6,242 nt of DNA from Desulfotomaculaceae bacterium (GTDB taxonomy: Bacteria > Bacillota > Desulfotomaculia > Desulfotomaculales > Pelotomaculaceae). Under the pieces are notes generated by a model, which did not search any database, was not told where the DNA came from, and saw nothing but the letters and a program-made list of their open reading frames with translations. Below are positions 1 to 5,324 of the stretch, one piece after another (the stretch's first letter is position 1; every line of letters starts with the position of its first letter). Both the position numbers and the translations under genes were made by a program. The stretch is taken from NCBI GenBank assembly GCA_028704035.1, contig JAQVLS010000098.1:1-6242 (forward strand). Direction: 5' to 3'.

Positions 1-361
1 CGAAATGCACCACGATAAAAAAATTGACGCCCCATCAGGGACGGCAATAAAAACAGCGGAAATAATTTTAGAGCGGCGGGGAGATGAGTACCAACAGGGA
101 CTGGCCACTGAAATTGAAACCCTTCCTGGAGCACGCGGCGGCAAATATACCGGGGGGATCCGCATTCACAGTGTCAGACTGCCGGGATTGGTGGCACACC
201 AGGAAGTAATTCTGGGTGGACTGGGACAAACCCTTACTATTAGGCACGATTCTATTACCAGGGAATCATTTATGCCTGGCGTCCTATTAGCTGTACGCAG
301 GTCAATGCATTTAGACAAGGTGGTGTATGGTTTAGATAAGCTGCTATTTGAAACAGTATAA
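1..361 (+). CDS. dapB: 4-hydroxy-tetrahydrodipicolinate reductase, C-terminal part (5' truncated by window edge)
   Basis: Cytoplasmic enzyme that reduces the DapA product with NAD(P)H to tetrahydrodipicolinate, the step towards diaminopimelate (cell wall) and lysine. The reading frame is open from base 2, so about 119 C-terminal residues are visible and the N-terminal Rossmann nucleotide-binding half lies outside the window. The fragment opens with the family signature [13 protein letters not shown], which holds the catalytic histidine pair, the active-site lysine (second K of DKK) and the substrate-binding SGT. A second conserved block, [19 protein letters not shown], follows around visible residues 54-72, then [10 protein letters not shown]. 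The stop is TAA at 359-361. The gene precedes dpaA, whose enzyme draws on the same branch-point metabolite; in B. subtilis dapB is not at this locus. No terminator is evident after it, so read-through into dpaA is possible. Identification is firm from the catalytic motif; the start and promoter cannot be seen. Confidence 0.96.
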   Translation, partial: EMHHDKKIDAPSGTAIKTAEIILERRGDEYQQGLATEIETLPGARGGKYTGGIRIHSVRLPGLVAHQEVILGGLGQTLTIRHDSITRESFMPGVLLAVRRSMHLDKVVYGLDKLLFETV

Positions 362-374
362 TTAAATATGAACA

Positions 375-405
375 GGCACCTCCGTTTCCTGAAACTCATA
401 TAATA
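375..405 (+). promoter_or_regulatory. Predicted sigma-K-type promoter of dpaA-dpaB
   Basis: The sequence CATATAATA at 397-405 matches the sigma-K -10 consensus CATAnnnTA at every fixed position. GGCACC at 375-380 resembles the sigma-K -35 (GnMACA-like, one mismatch), and the spacer is 16 bases (381-396), as expected. Transcription should start near 411-413, leaving a leader of about 26 bases before the dpaA start. The -10 also contains TATAAT (399-404), the sigma-A consensus, but no TTGACA-like -35 sits 16-18 bases upstream, so a sigma-A reading is weaker though not excluded. The B. subtilis homologue spoVFA is transcribed in the mother cell under sigma-K, which supports the call. Not experimentally shown here. 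Confidence 0.68.
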
Positions 406-430
406 TTGTAGTCGTGAGATAAAGTCTTAT

Positions 431-436
431 AAGGAG
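431..436 (+). promoter_or_regulatory. Ribosome binding site of dpaA, unusually spaced
   Basis: AAGGAG is the only good Shine-Dalgarno sequence before dpaA. It lies just 2 bases before the TTG at 439 and 11 bases before an in-frame GTG at 448. Neither spacing is ideal, so the start is uncertain by three codons. Confidence 0.65.
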
Positions 437-438
437 TT

Positions 439-1341
439 TTGAGTGACGTGCAGATTAACCTGAAAGGGATGGGCATCGCTGTTTTGGGCGGTGACGCCAG
501 GTCACTAGTTATATTGGAAGAACTGGCAGCGTCCGGAGCTGCTGTAAACGCTGCCGGATTGCCCGCCGACATTCTGCCGGCCGGGGTAAATTACTTCAGC
601 GAACCTGAAGCATGCCTGGGGAGTGTAAGTGCGGTGATCCTGCCGGTGCCGGGTGTGAATGACAAGGGACAACTATACTGCCCTATGACCCTTAAGCCCC
701 TGGCCTTTACAAGGGAGTTGGCGGCATGCTTTCCGCCGGGCATTCCAATTTTTACAGGGGTGGCGGGGCCATATCTGGCTAAATTAGCTGCGGTGTCAGG
801 ACTTCGTCTAATTGAATTAATGAAGCTGAATGAAGTAGCTATTTTGAATTCCATTCCCACAGCAGAAGGAGCCGTACAAATGGCGATGGAAATGCTGCCC
901 ATCACTATTCACGGCAGCCGTGCCTTTGTCCTGGGGTTTGGCAGGACCGGGGCAACGCTGGCACGCCTGCTCGGAGTGATGGGAGCCAGGACCATGGTTG
1001 CCGCCAGAAGACCTGAATACCTGGCCCGGATTACCGAATTGAACCTTACGCCCGTACCCTTTGCCAGGTTGTCTCATTATCTGGGAGAGGCTGACGTGAT
1101 ATTCAATACCGTTCCTGTGCCGGTTTTAACAGGTGAGGTACTGGATAAAGTACCCCCCGGCACGCTGATCATAGATCTTGCTTCAGCGCCGGGCGGAGTC
1201 GACTTCCAGAGGGCGGCAAGTATTGGCGTCAAGGCTGTTCCGGCGCCGGGCCTACCAGGCAAAGTAGCGCCCAAAACTGCCGGCCGGATTCTGGCAAAAG
1301 TGATCATAGGGTTATTGTACGAGGAAACGGCCGGTAATTAA
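439..1341 (+). CDS. dpaA: Dipicolinate synthase subunit A (SpoVFA)
   Basis: With DpaB it forms the mother-cell enzyme that oxidises dihydrodipicolinate, derived from the DapA product, to dipicolinic acid. This is exported to the forespore, where with calcium it gives core dehydration and heat resistance. The product is about 300 residues, close to the 297 of B. subtilis SpoVFA. The N-terminal domain starts with the characteristic IAVLGGDAR (residues 13-21). A conserved NSIPTAEGA block lies at 137-145, and a Rossmann NAD(P)-binding domain begins with VLGFGRTG (164-171) and continues through MVAARRP. The C-terminal APGLPGKVAPKTAG (269-282) is typical of the family. The start is taken as TTG 439, with GTG 448 as alternative; either places the protein just ahead of the GGDAR strand as in SpoVFA. 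dpaB follows 30 bases after the stop. A sigma-K-type promoter at 375-405 predicts late mother-cell expression. Function is firm from homology; cofactor use is inferred from the Rossmann motif. Confidence 0.95.
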   Translation: MSDVQINLKGMGIAVLGGDARSLVILEELAASGAAVNAAGLPADILPAGVNYFSEPEACLGSVSAVILPVPGVNDKGQLYCPMTLKPLAFTRELAACFPPGIPIFTGVAGPYLAKLAAVSGLRLIELMKLNEVAILNSIPTAEGAVQMAMEMLPITIHGSRAFVLGFGRTGATLARLLGVMGARTMVAARRPEYLARITELNLTPVPFARLSHYLGEADVIFNTVPVPVLTGEVLDKVPPGTLIIDLASAPGGVDFQRAASIGVKAVPAPGLPGKVAPKTAGRILAKVIIGLLYEETAGN

Positions 1342-1357
1342 TTCGGCCATTGGTTAC

Positions 1358-1365
1358 GGGGGGTG
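1358..1365 (+). promoter_or_regulatory. Ribosome binding site that sets the dpaB start at ATG 1372
   Basis: GGGGGGTG resembles the GGAGGTG core and lies 6 bases before ATG 1372. The upstream in-frame GTG (1363-1365) is inside this site and so cannot be the start it serves. Confidence 0.7.
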
Positions 1366-1371
1366 CTTTAT

Positions 1372-1956
1372 ATGCGCTTAAAAGGGATTAGAGTCGGTTT
1401 TGCCCTGACTGGATCTCACTGTTGTCTTGACCTGGTATTGCCGCAGGTACGTAAATTAGTTAATGAGGGAGCCGAGATATTTCCCATCATCAGCAGCTCT
1501 GTTGACACCACGGATACCAGATACGGTACCAGTGAAAAGTGGGGGGAAATGCTTTTCAACTTTACCGGACGACCAACTTTTAAAACTATTACAGAGGTAG
1601 AAGACGTAGGTCCGAAGAAATTATTTGATATAATGGTGGTAGCGCCGTGCACTGGAAACACACTGGCGAAAATTGCCAACGGTATTACTGATGGGGCGGT
1701 GTTGATGTCTGTAAAGGCCCACCTGCGCAACCAGAGACCGGTGGTGCTGGGCATATCCACAAATGATGGTCTGGGTTTAAACGCTAAAAATATCGGACTA
1801 CTGCTAATTGTAAAAAATATTTACATGGTGCCTTTCGGACAGGATAATCCCGTTGAAAAATCGAATTCTTTAGTAGCAAAATGGGATCTTGTCACAGAAA
1901 CGGTGCTTGAGGCGCTAAAAGGAAAGCAGTATCAACCCGTTTTAACTTCTTACTAG
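1372..1956 (+). CDS. dpaB: Dipicolinate synthase subunit B (SpoVFB)
   Basis: Second subunit of dipicolinate synthase, acting with DpaA in the mother cell during late sporulation. The 194-residue product has the flavoprotein (UbiX/Dfp-like) fold signature: GFALTGSHCC near the N-terminus (residues 9-18), then VVAPCTGNTLAKIANGITD (89-107), PVVLGISTND (123-132) and VPFGQDNP (153-160). All have close counterparts in B. subtilis SpoVFB, which has about 200 residues; the C-terminus here is a few residues shorter. ATG 1372 is preferred over the in-frame GTG 1363 because the G-rich Shine-Dalgarno overlaps that GTG. The gap of 30 bases after dpaA, with no promoter seen, implies co-transcription. Whether the flavin-type fold actually binds FMN in this family cannot be judged from sequence. 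The dpaA-dpaB pairing makes the assignment very secure, and indicates that this organism makes dipicolinate by DpaAB and need not rely on the EtfA-based route of those clostridia that lack these genes. Confidence 0.96.
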   Translation: MRLKGIRVGFALTGSHCCLDLVLPQVRKLVNEGAEIFPIISSSVDTTDTRYGTSEKWGEMLFNFTGRPTFKTITEVEDVGPKKLFDIMVVAPCTGNTLAKIANGITDGAVLMSVKAHLRNQRPVVLGISTNDGLGLNAKNIGLLLIVKNIYMVPFGQDNPVEKSNSLVAKWDLVTETVLEALKGKQYQPVLTSY

Positions 1957-1971
1957 AATCAAGTATTGATT
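1957..1971 (+). repeat. Perfect 6-3-6 inverted repeat directly after dpaB
   Basis: AATCAA at 1957-1962 and TTGATT at 1966-1971 are exact reverse complements around GTA. It begins on the base after the dpaB TAG stop, and its right arm is the -35 hexamer of the candidate asd promoter. It is too AT-rich and short to be a good terminator; a binding site is possible, but chance is also plausible. Confidence 0.45.
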
Positions 1972-1994
1972 ACCTGAATTTTGAAATATATAAA
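1966..1994 (+). promoter_or_regulatory. Candidate sigma-A promoter for asd-dapG-dapA
   Basis: TTGATT (1966-1971, 4 of 6 to TTGACA) and TATAAA (1989-1994, 5 of 6 to TATAAT) are separated by exactly 17 bases in an AT-rich 70-base gap between dpaB and asd. Initiation would fall near 2001, about 26 bases before the asd ATG. It would allow vegetative expression of the aspartate-pathway genes independent of the sporulation promoter ahead of dpaA. AT-rich gaps produce such matches by chance fairly often, so confidence is moderate. Confidence 0.48.
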
Positions 1995-2026
1995 ATAATT
2001 AATGTTGTTAATGAGGTGAATCAGAC

Positions 2027-3046
2027 ATGAAAAAATACAATGTAGCAATTGTCGGCGCCAGTGGCGCAGTAGGCCAAGAATTGATTAAAATACTGGAGGA
2101 ACGCAATTTTCCGGTGGGAGAGCTCAAAATGTGCGCGACCACTCGCTCCGCTGGTAAAGAGCTGCTCTTTCGGAGAAAACCGTATATTGTCGAGGTAACG
2201 ACACCCGACTCTTTTAACGGGATGGATATCGCCCTTTTCGCCGGCGGGATCGCCATTAAGGAATTCGGTCAGGCTGCGGTTGAAAGAGGGGCGGTGGTGA
2301 TTGATAACAGCAGCAATTTTAGGATGGACCCTGCAGTGCCGCTAGTAGTGCCGGAGGTTAATCCGGAGGATGTGAAATGGCATAAAGGCATTATTGCCAA
2401 TCCTAATTGTTCAACCATACTAATGGCGGTGGCTTTAAAGCCTATACATGACGCTGCTGTAATCAAAAGGGTGGTGGTAGCGACTTACCAGGCCGTATCG
2501 GGAGCCGGACGGGAAGGCATAGAAGAATTGATGTCACAGACAAAAAGCTTAATGGAACAGGGGGCTATAAATCCAAAGGTCTTCCAGCACCAGATTGCTT
2601 TTAATCTGATACCGCATATCGATGTTTTTATGGATATGGATTATACCAAGGAAGAATGGAAAATGGTGCGGGAAACACAAAAAATACTGCACGATGATTC
2701 GATGGCTATTACCGCGACCACAGTAAGGGTTCCGGTGGCCCGCAGCCATTCCGAAGCTATTAATATTGAAACCGAGAAAAAACTTACTGCCGCCGAGGCG
2801 AAAAAGTTATTTGCTGAGTTCCCGGGTATCATAGTGATCGATGACCCGGCTGAAAAGAAATATCCGATGCCTATATTTACTTCTGACCGCGACGAGGTTT
2901 TTGTGGGGCGGATTAGGGAAGACAATTCGATCGCCAACGGCTTGAATATCTGGGTGGTGGCGGATCAAATCCGCAAGGGCGCGGCCACAAACACGGTCCA
3001 GATTGCTGAGCTGGTGGTTAAATACGGATGCTTGCCGGGTAACTAA
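2027..3046 (+). CDS. asd: Aspartate-semialdehyde dehydrogenase
   Basis: Catalyses NADPH-dependent reductive dephosphorylation of L-4-aspartyl phosphate to aspartate semialdehyde, the branch point to lysine/diaminopimelate/dipicolinate and to threonine/methionine. The 339-residue protein is near the normal length for the Gram-positive type. The N-terminal NADP-binding loop is GASGAVGQ (residues 10-17). The phosphate-binding DNSSNFRMD is at 93-101, and the catalytic nucleophile is Cys128 in NPNCST (125-130). YQAVSGAG (154-161) is the conserved active-site loop, and RVPVARSHSE (234-243) carries the active-site His241. GRIREDNS (294-301) and the C-terminal IRKGAATNTVQIAE are also family hallmarks. 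Start ATG 2027 has the Shine-Dalgarno GAGGTGA (2013-2019) 7 bases upstream. It follows dpaB by 70 bases with a candidate promoter in between, and precedes dapG, whose product is its substrate. All key residues are present; no anomaly seen. Confidence 0.98.
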   Translation: MKKYNVAIVGASGAVGQELIKILEERNFPVGELKMCATTRSAGKELLFRRKPYIVEVTTPDSFNGMDIALFAGGIAIKEFGQAAVERGAVVIDNSSNFRMDPAVPLVVPEVNPEDVKWHKGIIANPNCSTILMAVALKPIHDAAVIKRVVVATYQAVSGAGREGIEELMSQTKSLMEQGAINPKVFQHQIAFNLIPHIDVFMDMDYTKEEWKMVRETQKILHDDSMAITATTVRVPVARSHSEAINIETEKKLTAAEAKKLFAEFPGIIVIDDPAEKKYPMPIFTSDRDEVFVGRIREDNSIANGLNIWVVADQIRKGAATNTVQIAELVVKYGCLPGN

Positions 3047-3074
3047 TTATATTTTCTTTGATCGGCAAACATCT

Positions 3075-3081
3075 AAGGGGG
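3075..3081 (+). promoter_or_regulatory. Ribosome binding site that sets the dapG start at ATG 3088
   Basis: AAGGGGG lies 6 bases before ATG 3088. The reading frame extends upstream to a TTG at 3058, but that codon has no Shine-Dalgarno, and the extra ten residues are absent from known aspartokinases, which begin right before the KFGGTS motif. Confidence 0.75.
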
Positions 3082-3087
3082 CCGGTC

Positions 3088-4308
3088 ATGAAATTTATTA
3101 TTCTTAAGTTCGGAGGCACTTCCCTGGTAAACGATGATTTGCGCGGGAAGGTAGTTTCCAGAGTGTTAGAAACACGGCAGCGGGGATATGTTCCCATAGT
3201 AGTCGTTTCAGCTATCGGTCGCATGGGAGAACCCTATGCTACCGATACGCTTCTTTCTTATGCCCGGGAAGGTGGCAAAGAACTGTCGCCCCGTGAGTCA
3301 GATCTATTAATGCACTGTGGTGAAATCATATCAGGCGTAATATTGGCCGCTACCCTGCAGAAGGCAGGATATCCGGCTGTTCTGCTGACCGGTGCGCAGG
3401 CCGGTATTATTACCAGCACTGAACATAATAACAGTAAAATTTTGAAAATTAACCCGGAAAACATATTAAAAAACGCGCAGGATGGAAAAATAGTCATTGT
3501 CACCGGCTTCCAGGGTATTACTGAAGATGGGGAGATCACGACCCTAGGCCGGGGAGGTAGTGACACCACCGCAGCAGCGCTCGGGGTTGCGCTGAACGCG
3601 GCCAGTGTAGATATCTATACTGACGTGGAAGGAATAATGACGGCGGATCCGCGGATCGTGGCTGACGCCAGACCGCTGGGGATGGTTACGTACAATGAAA
3701 TCTGCCAGCTTGCGCGCGAGGGCGCCAAGGTAGTCCACCCGCGCGCAGTTGAGATAGCTATGCAGAAGAGCATACCCCTCAGGGTTAAGTGTACTTTCAG
3801 TGATGCTCCGGGGACCCTCGTGACCCACGAGAGGTCGTATCAAAGCATCGATATTACCGGAGACCGGACCATCACGGGGATTACTCATATTCAGGATATT
3901 ACCCAGTTCAGGATTTCTACAAAGGATGCTGCTGACATACCGGACTTTCAGAGGCGCGTGTTCAAGGCGCTTGCCCTGGCGGGGATCAGCGTCGATTTTA
4001 TAAATGTCGGTCCGGAGGCTGTCCTTTTTACAATAAATAATGCTGTGGCTTCAAAGGCCCTGCAGGTTTTGGACAACATGGGAGTAATCCCGGAGGTTTT
4101 TCCCGACTGCGCGAAAGTAGCGGCGGTAGGAGCGGCTATGACAGGCGTTCCTGGTGTTATGGCCAGAATTGTCGAGGTGCTGGCCGGTGAAAAAGTGCAG
4201 ATCCTGCAGTCTGCCGATTCTTATACAACGATCTGGGTTCTTGTAAGGAAAGAGGACATGGAAAAAAGTATACGCGCCCTGCACAGGGAGTTTGGCGGTG
4301 AAATGTAG
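3088..4308 (+). CDS. dapG: Aspartate kinase (DapG type, aspartokinase I)
   Basis: Phosphorylates L-aspartate with ATP to 4-aspartyl phosphate, the committed step of the aspartate family. The product is 406 residues against about 404 for B. subtilis DapG, with similarity along the whole length. The amino-acid-kinase domain starts KFGGTS (residues 7-12). VVVSAIGRMGEPYATD follows (38-53), then GRGGSDTTAAALG (154-166) for nucleotide and substrate binding, YTDVEGIMTADPR (177-189), and EGAKVVHPRAVEIA (211-224). Two C-terminal ACT regulatory domains cover roughly 262-406, with GVPGVMARIVEVL (353-365) and SADSYTTIWVLV (375-386). DapG of B. subtilis is the isoenzyme inhibited by diaminopimelate, not lysine. 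The same control here is inferred from overall likeness and locus, not from any residue I can point to. Spacing to asd is 41 bases with no promoter or terminator visible, so co-transcription is likely. Monofunctional: no homoserine dehydrogenase domain is fused. Confidence 0.96.
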   Translation: MKFIILKFGGTSLVNDDLRGKVVSRVLETRQRGYVPIVVVSAIGRMGEPYATDTLLSYAREGGKELSPRESDLLMHCGEIISGVILAATLQKAGYPAVLLTGAQAGIITSTEHNNSKILKINPENILKNAQDGKIVIVTGFQGITEDGEITTLGRGGSDTTAAALGVALNAASVDIYTDVEGIMTADPRIVADARPLGMVTYNEICQLAREGAKVVHPRAVEIAMQKSIPLRVKCTFSDAPGTLVTHERSYQSIDITGDRTITGITHIQDITQFRISTKDAADIPDFQRRVFKALALAGISVDFINVGPEAVLFTINNAVASKALQVLDNMGVIPEVFPDCAKVAAVGAAMTGVPGVMARIVEVLAGEKVQILQSADSYTTIWVLVRKEDMEKSIRALHREFGGEM

Positions 4309-4334
4309 ATAAGCCATATAGGAATATATAAAAG

Positions 4335-4341
4335 AAGGTGA
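4335..4341 (+). promoter_or_regulatory. Ribosome binding site that sets the dapA start at TTG 4347
   Basis: AAGGTGA pairs well with the 16S anti-Shine-Dalgarno and lies 5 bases before TTG 4347. The upstream in-frame GTG (4338-4340) is part of this site, so it is unlikely to be the start. Confidence 0.72.
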
Positions 4342-4346
4342 AAGAC

Positions 4347-5231
4347 TTGAACACTGATTTCGGACGTATATTAACAGCCATGGTGACACCTTTTAACAAG
4401 GACCTGAGCGTCAATTTTGACCTGGCGCAACAACTGGCCAGGCACCTGGTTCAATCCGGATCAGACGGTTTGGTAATTGCCGGAACAACAGGAGAGAGCC
4501 CTACGCTCACAAAAGAGGAAAAGATTGAGCTGTTTAAAGTTGTAGTGGAAGAGGTGGGAGGAAAAGCTTCGGTTATCGCCAATACCGGCGACAATTCAAC
4601 CTCGGCGAGCATTGCTCTAACACAAGCCGCTCAAAAGGTCGGTATAGACGGTGTTATGCTGGTGACCCCTTATTACAATAAACCTTCTCAGGACGGGATG
4701 TACGAGCATTTTAAGTCAGTGGCGGAGTGCACCGACCTGCCAATAATTATATATAATATCCCAGGCAGGACCTCCGTGAACTTATTGCCCCGGACTATAG
4801 CCAACCTGGCTGAAATTGACAATATCGTCGCGATAAAAGAATCAAGCGGTAATATGGACCAGATTAGCGAGATAAGACTGTCACTGCCGGATCACTTTTC
4901 CATATACAGCGGGGACGACTCATTGACTCTCCCTATCCTGATGCTGGGAGGGAAAGGGGTTATAAGCGTGGCGTCGCACCTGGTTGGCGAGCGCATGCAG
5001 GATATGGTTAAGGCCTTTACTTCAGGAAACGTTACCATGGCTAAAAATATTCATCTGGAATTATACCCTTTCTTCAAAGGGATATTTATAACTACCAACC
5101 CTGTTCCGATCAAGTGCGCCCTTAGTATGGCGGGGTGGCCGGTGGGTGCGCCCAGGCTGCCGCTGGTTGAAACCAACCAGCAGGAAAAAGAATTTATCAG
5201 AGGGTTGATGGAGGGCATGCGACTGCTGTAA
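4347..5231 (+). CDS. dapA: 4-hydroxy-tetrahydrodipicolinate synthase
   Basis: Condenses aspartate semialdehyde with pyruvate through a Schiff base to give HTPA, the compound shared by DapB and, after dehydration, by dipicolinate synthase. The 294-residue product is a single TIM barrel of normal length (B. subtilis 290). Lys164 in VAIKESSG (161-168) is the Schiff-base lysine. Thr47-Thr48 in AGTTGES, Tyr110 in TPYYNKPS (107-114) and Tyr136 in YNIPGR (136-141) make the catalytic triad and its interface partner. Arg141 binds the substrate carboxylate. All lie at a constant +3 offset from the E. coli residues as I recall them. [11 protein letters not shown] (187-197) and GVISVAS (204-210) are also typical. 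The start is TTG 4347 because the Shine-Dalgarno covers the earlier GTG at 4338. It lies 38 bases after dapG and is surely in the same operon. Lysine feedback, common in Gram-negative enzymes and weak or absent in Firmicutes, cannot be read with confidence. Confidence 0.97.
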   Translation: MNTDFGRILTAMVTPFNKDLSVNFDLAQQLARHLVQSGSDGLVIAGTTGESPTLTKEEKIELFKVVVEEVGGKASVIANTGDNSTSASIALTQAAQKVGIDGVMLVTPYYNKPSQDGMYEHFKSVAECTDLPIIIYNIPGRTSVNLLPRTIANLAEIDNIVAIKESSGNMDQISEIRLSLPDHFSIYSGDDSLTLPILMLGGKGVISVASHLVGERMQDMVKAFTSGNVTMAKNIHLELYPFFKGIFITTNPVPIKCALSMAGWPVGAPRLPLVETNQQEKEFIRGLMEGMRLL

Positions 5232-5247
5232 AGTATTGATGGTGGAC

Positions 5248-5280
5248 TAATCAGCCGCAGTTTAAAGCTGCGGCTGATTA
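5248..5280 (+). other. Perfect 13-bp stem-loop between dapA and rnj (terminator-like, no adjacent U-tract)
   Basis: The arms TAATCAGCCGCAG (5248-5260) and CTGCGGCTGATTA (5268-5280) are exact reverse complements around the 7-base loop TTTAAAG. This is by far the strongest hairpin I found in the window, starting 17 bases after the dapA stop. A simple intrinsic terminator would have Ts immediately after the stem. Here the next run of six Ts is at 5301-5306, twenty bases downstream, and the minus-strand side has none either. It may therefore be a partial terminator, an mRNA 3'-end stabiliser after processing, or a cleavage landmark in the rnj leader. The structure is certain at sequence level; the role is inferred. 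Confidence 0.6.
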
Positions 5281-5311
5281 ACGTGAATAGCCTTTAATAA
5301 TTTTTTAAGAC

Positions 5312-5320
5312 AGGAGGTGA
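5312..5320 (+). promoter_or_regulatory. Near-perfect Shine-Dalgarno of rnj, sets TTG 5325
   Basis: AGGAGGTGA is fully complementary to the 16S rRNA 3' end and lies 4 bases before TTG 5325. It is the strongest ribosome binding site in the window, paired with a weak start codon. Confidence 0.8.
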
Positions 5321-5324
5321 AGAA

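Noticed and set aside
817..1077. Minus-strand open frames inside dpaA (also 591-905 and 1077-1307)
   Set aside because: They lie wholly opposite the well-supported dpaA gene, show no family motif, and have no convincing ribosome binding site.
1329..1348. Short inverted repeat GGCCG/CGGCC around the dpaA stop
   Set aside because: Only five pairs with a ten-base loop, no T-tract, and it overlaps coding sequence; too weak to call a terminator.
3058..3087. Upstream TTG start for dapG adding ten residues
   Set aside because: No Shine-Dalgarno precedes it, while AAGGGGG is well placed for ATG 3088 and known family members start there.
3544..3888. 114-codon minus-strand frame opposite dapG
   Set aside because: dapG motifs on the plus strand span the region; the antisense product has no recognisable domain.
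4338..4346. Upstream GTG start for dapA adding three residues
   Set aside because: The GTG lies within the Shine-Dalgarno AAGGTGA, which is correctly spaced for TTG 4347.
5278..5306. Possible promoter for rnj between the hairpin and its ribosome binding site
   Set aside because: TTAACG and the TTTAATAAT stretch are present, but the spacing is about 9 bases, far from 17, and no better pair was found.
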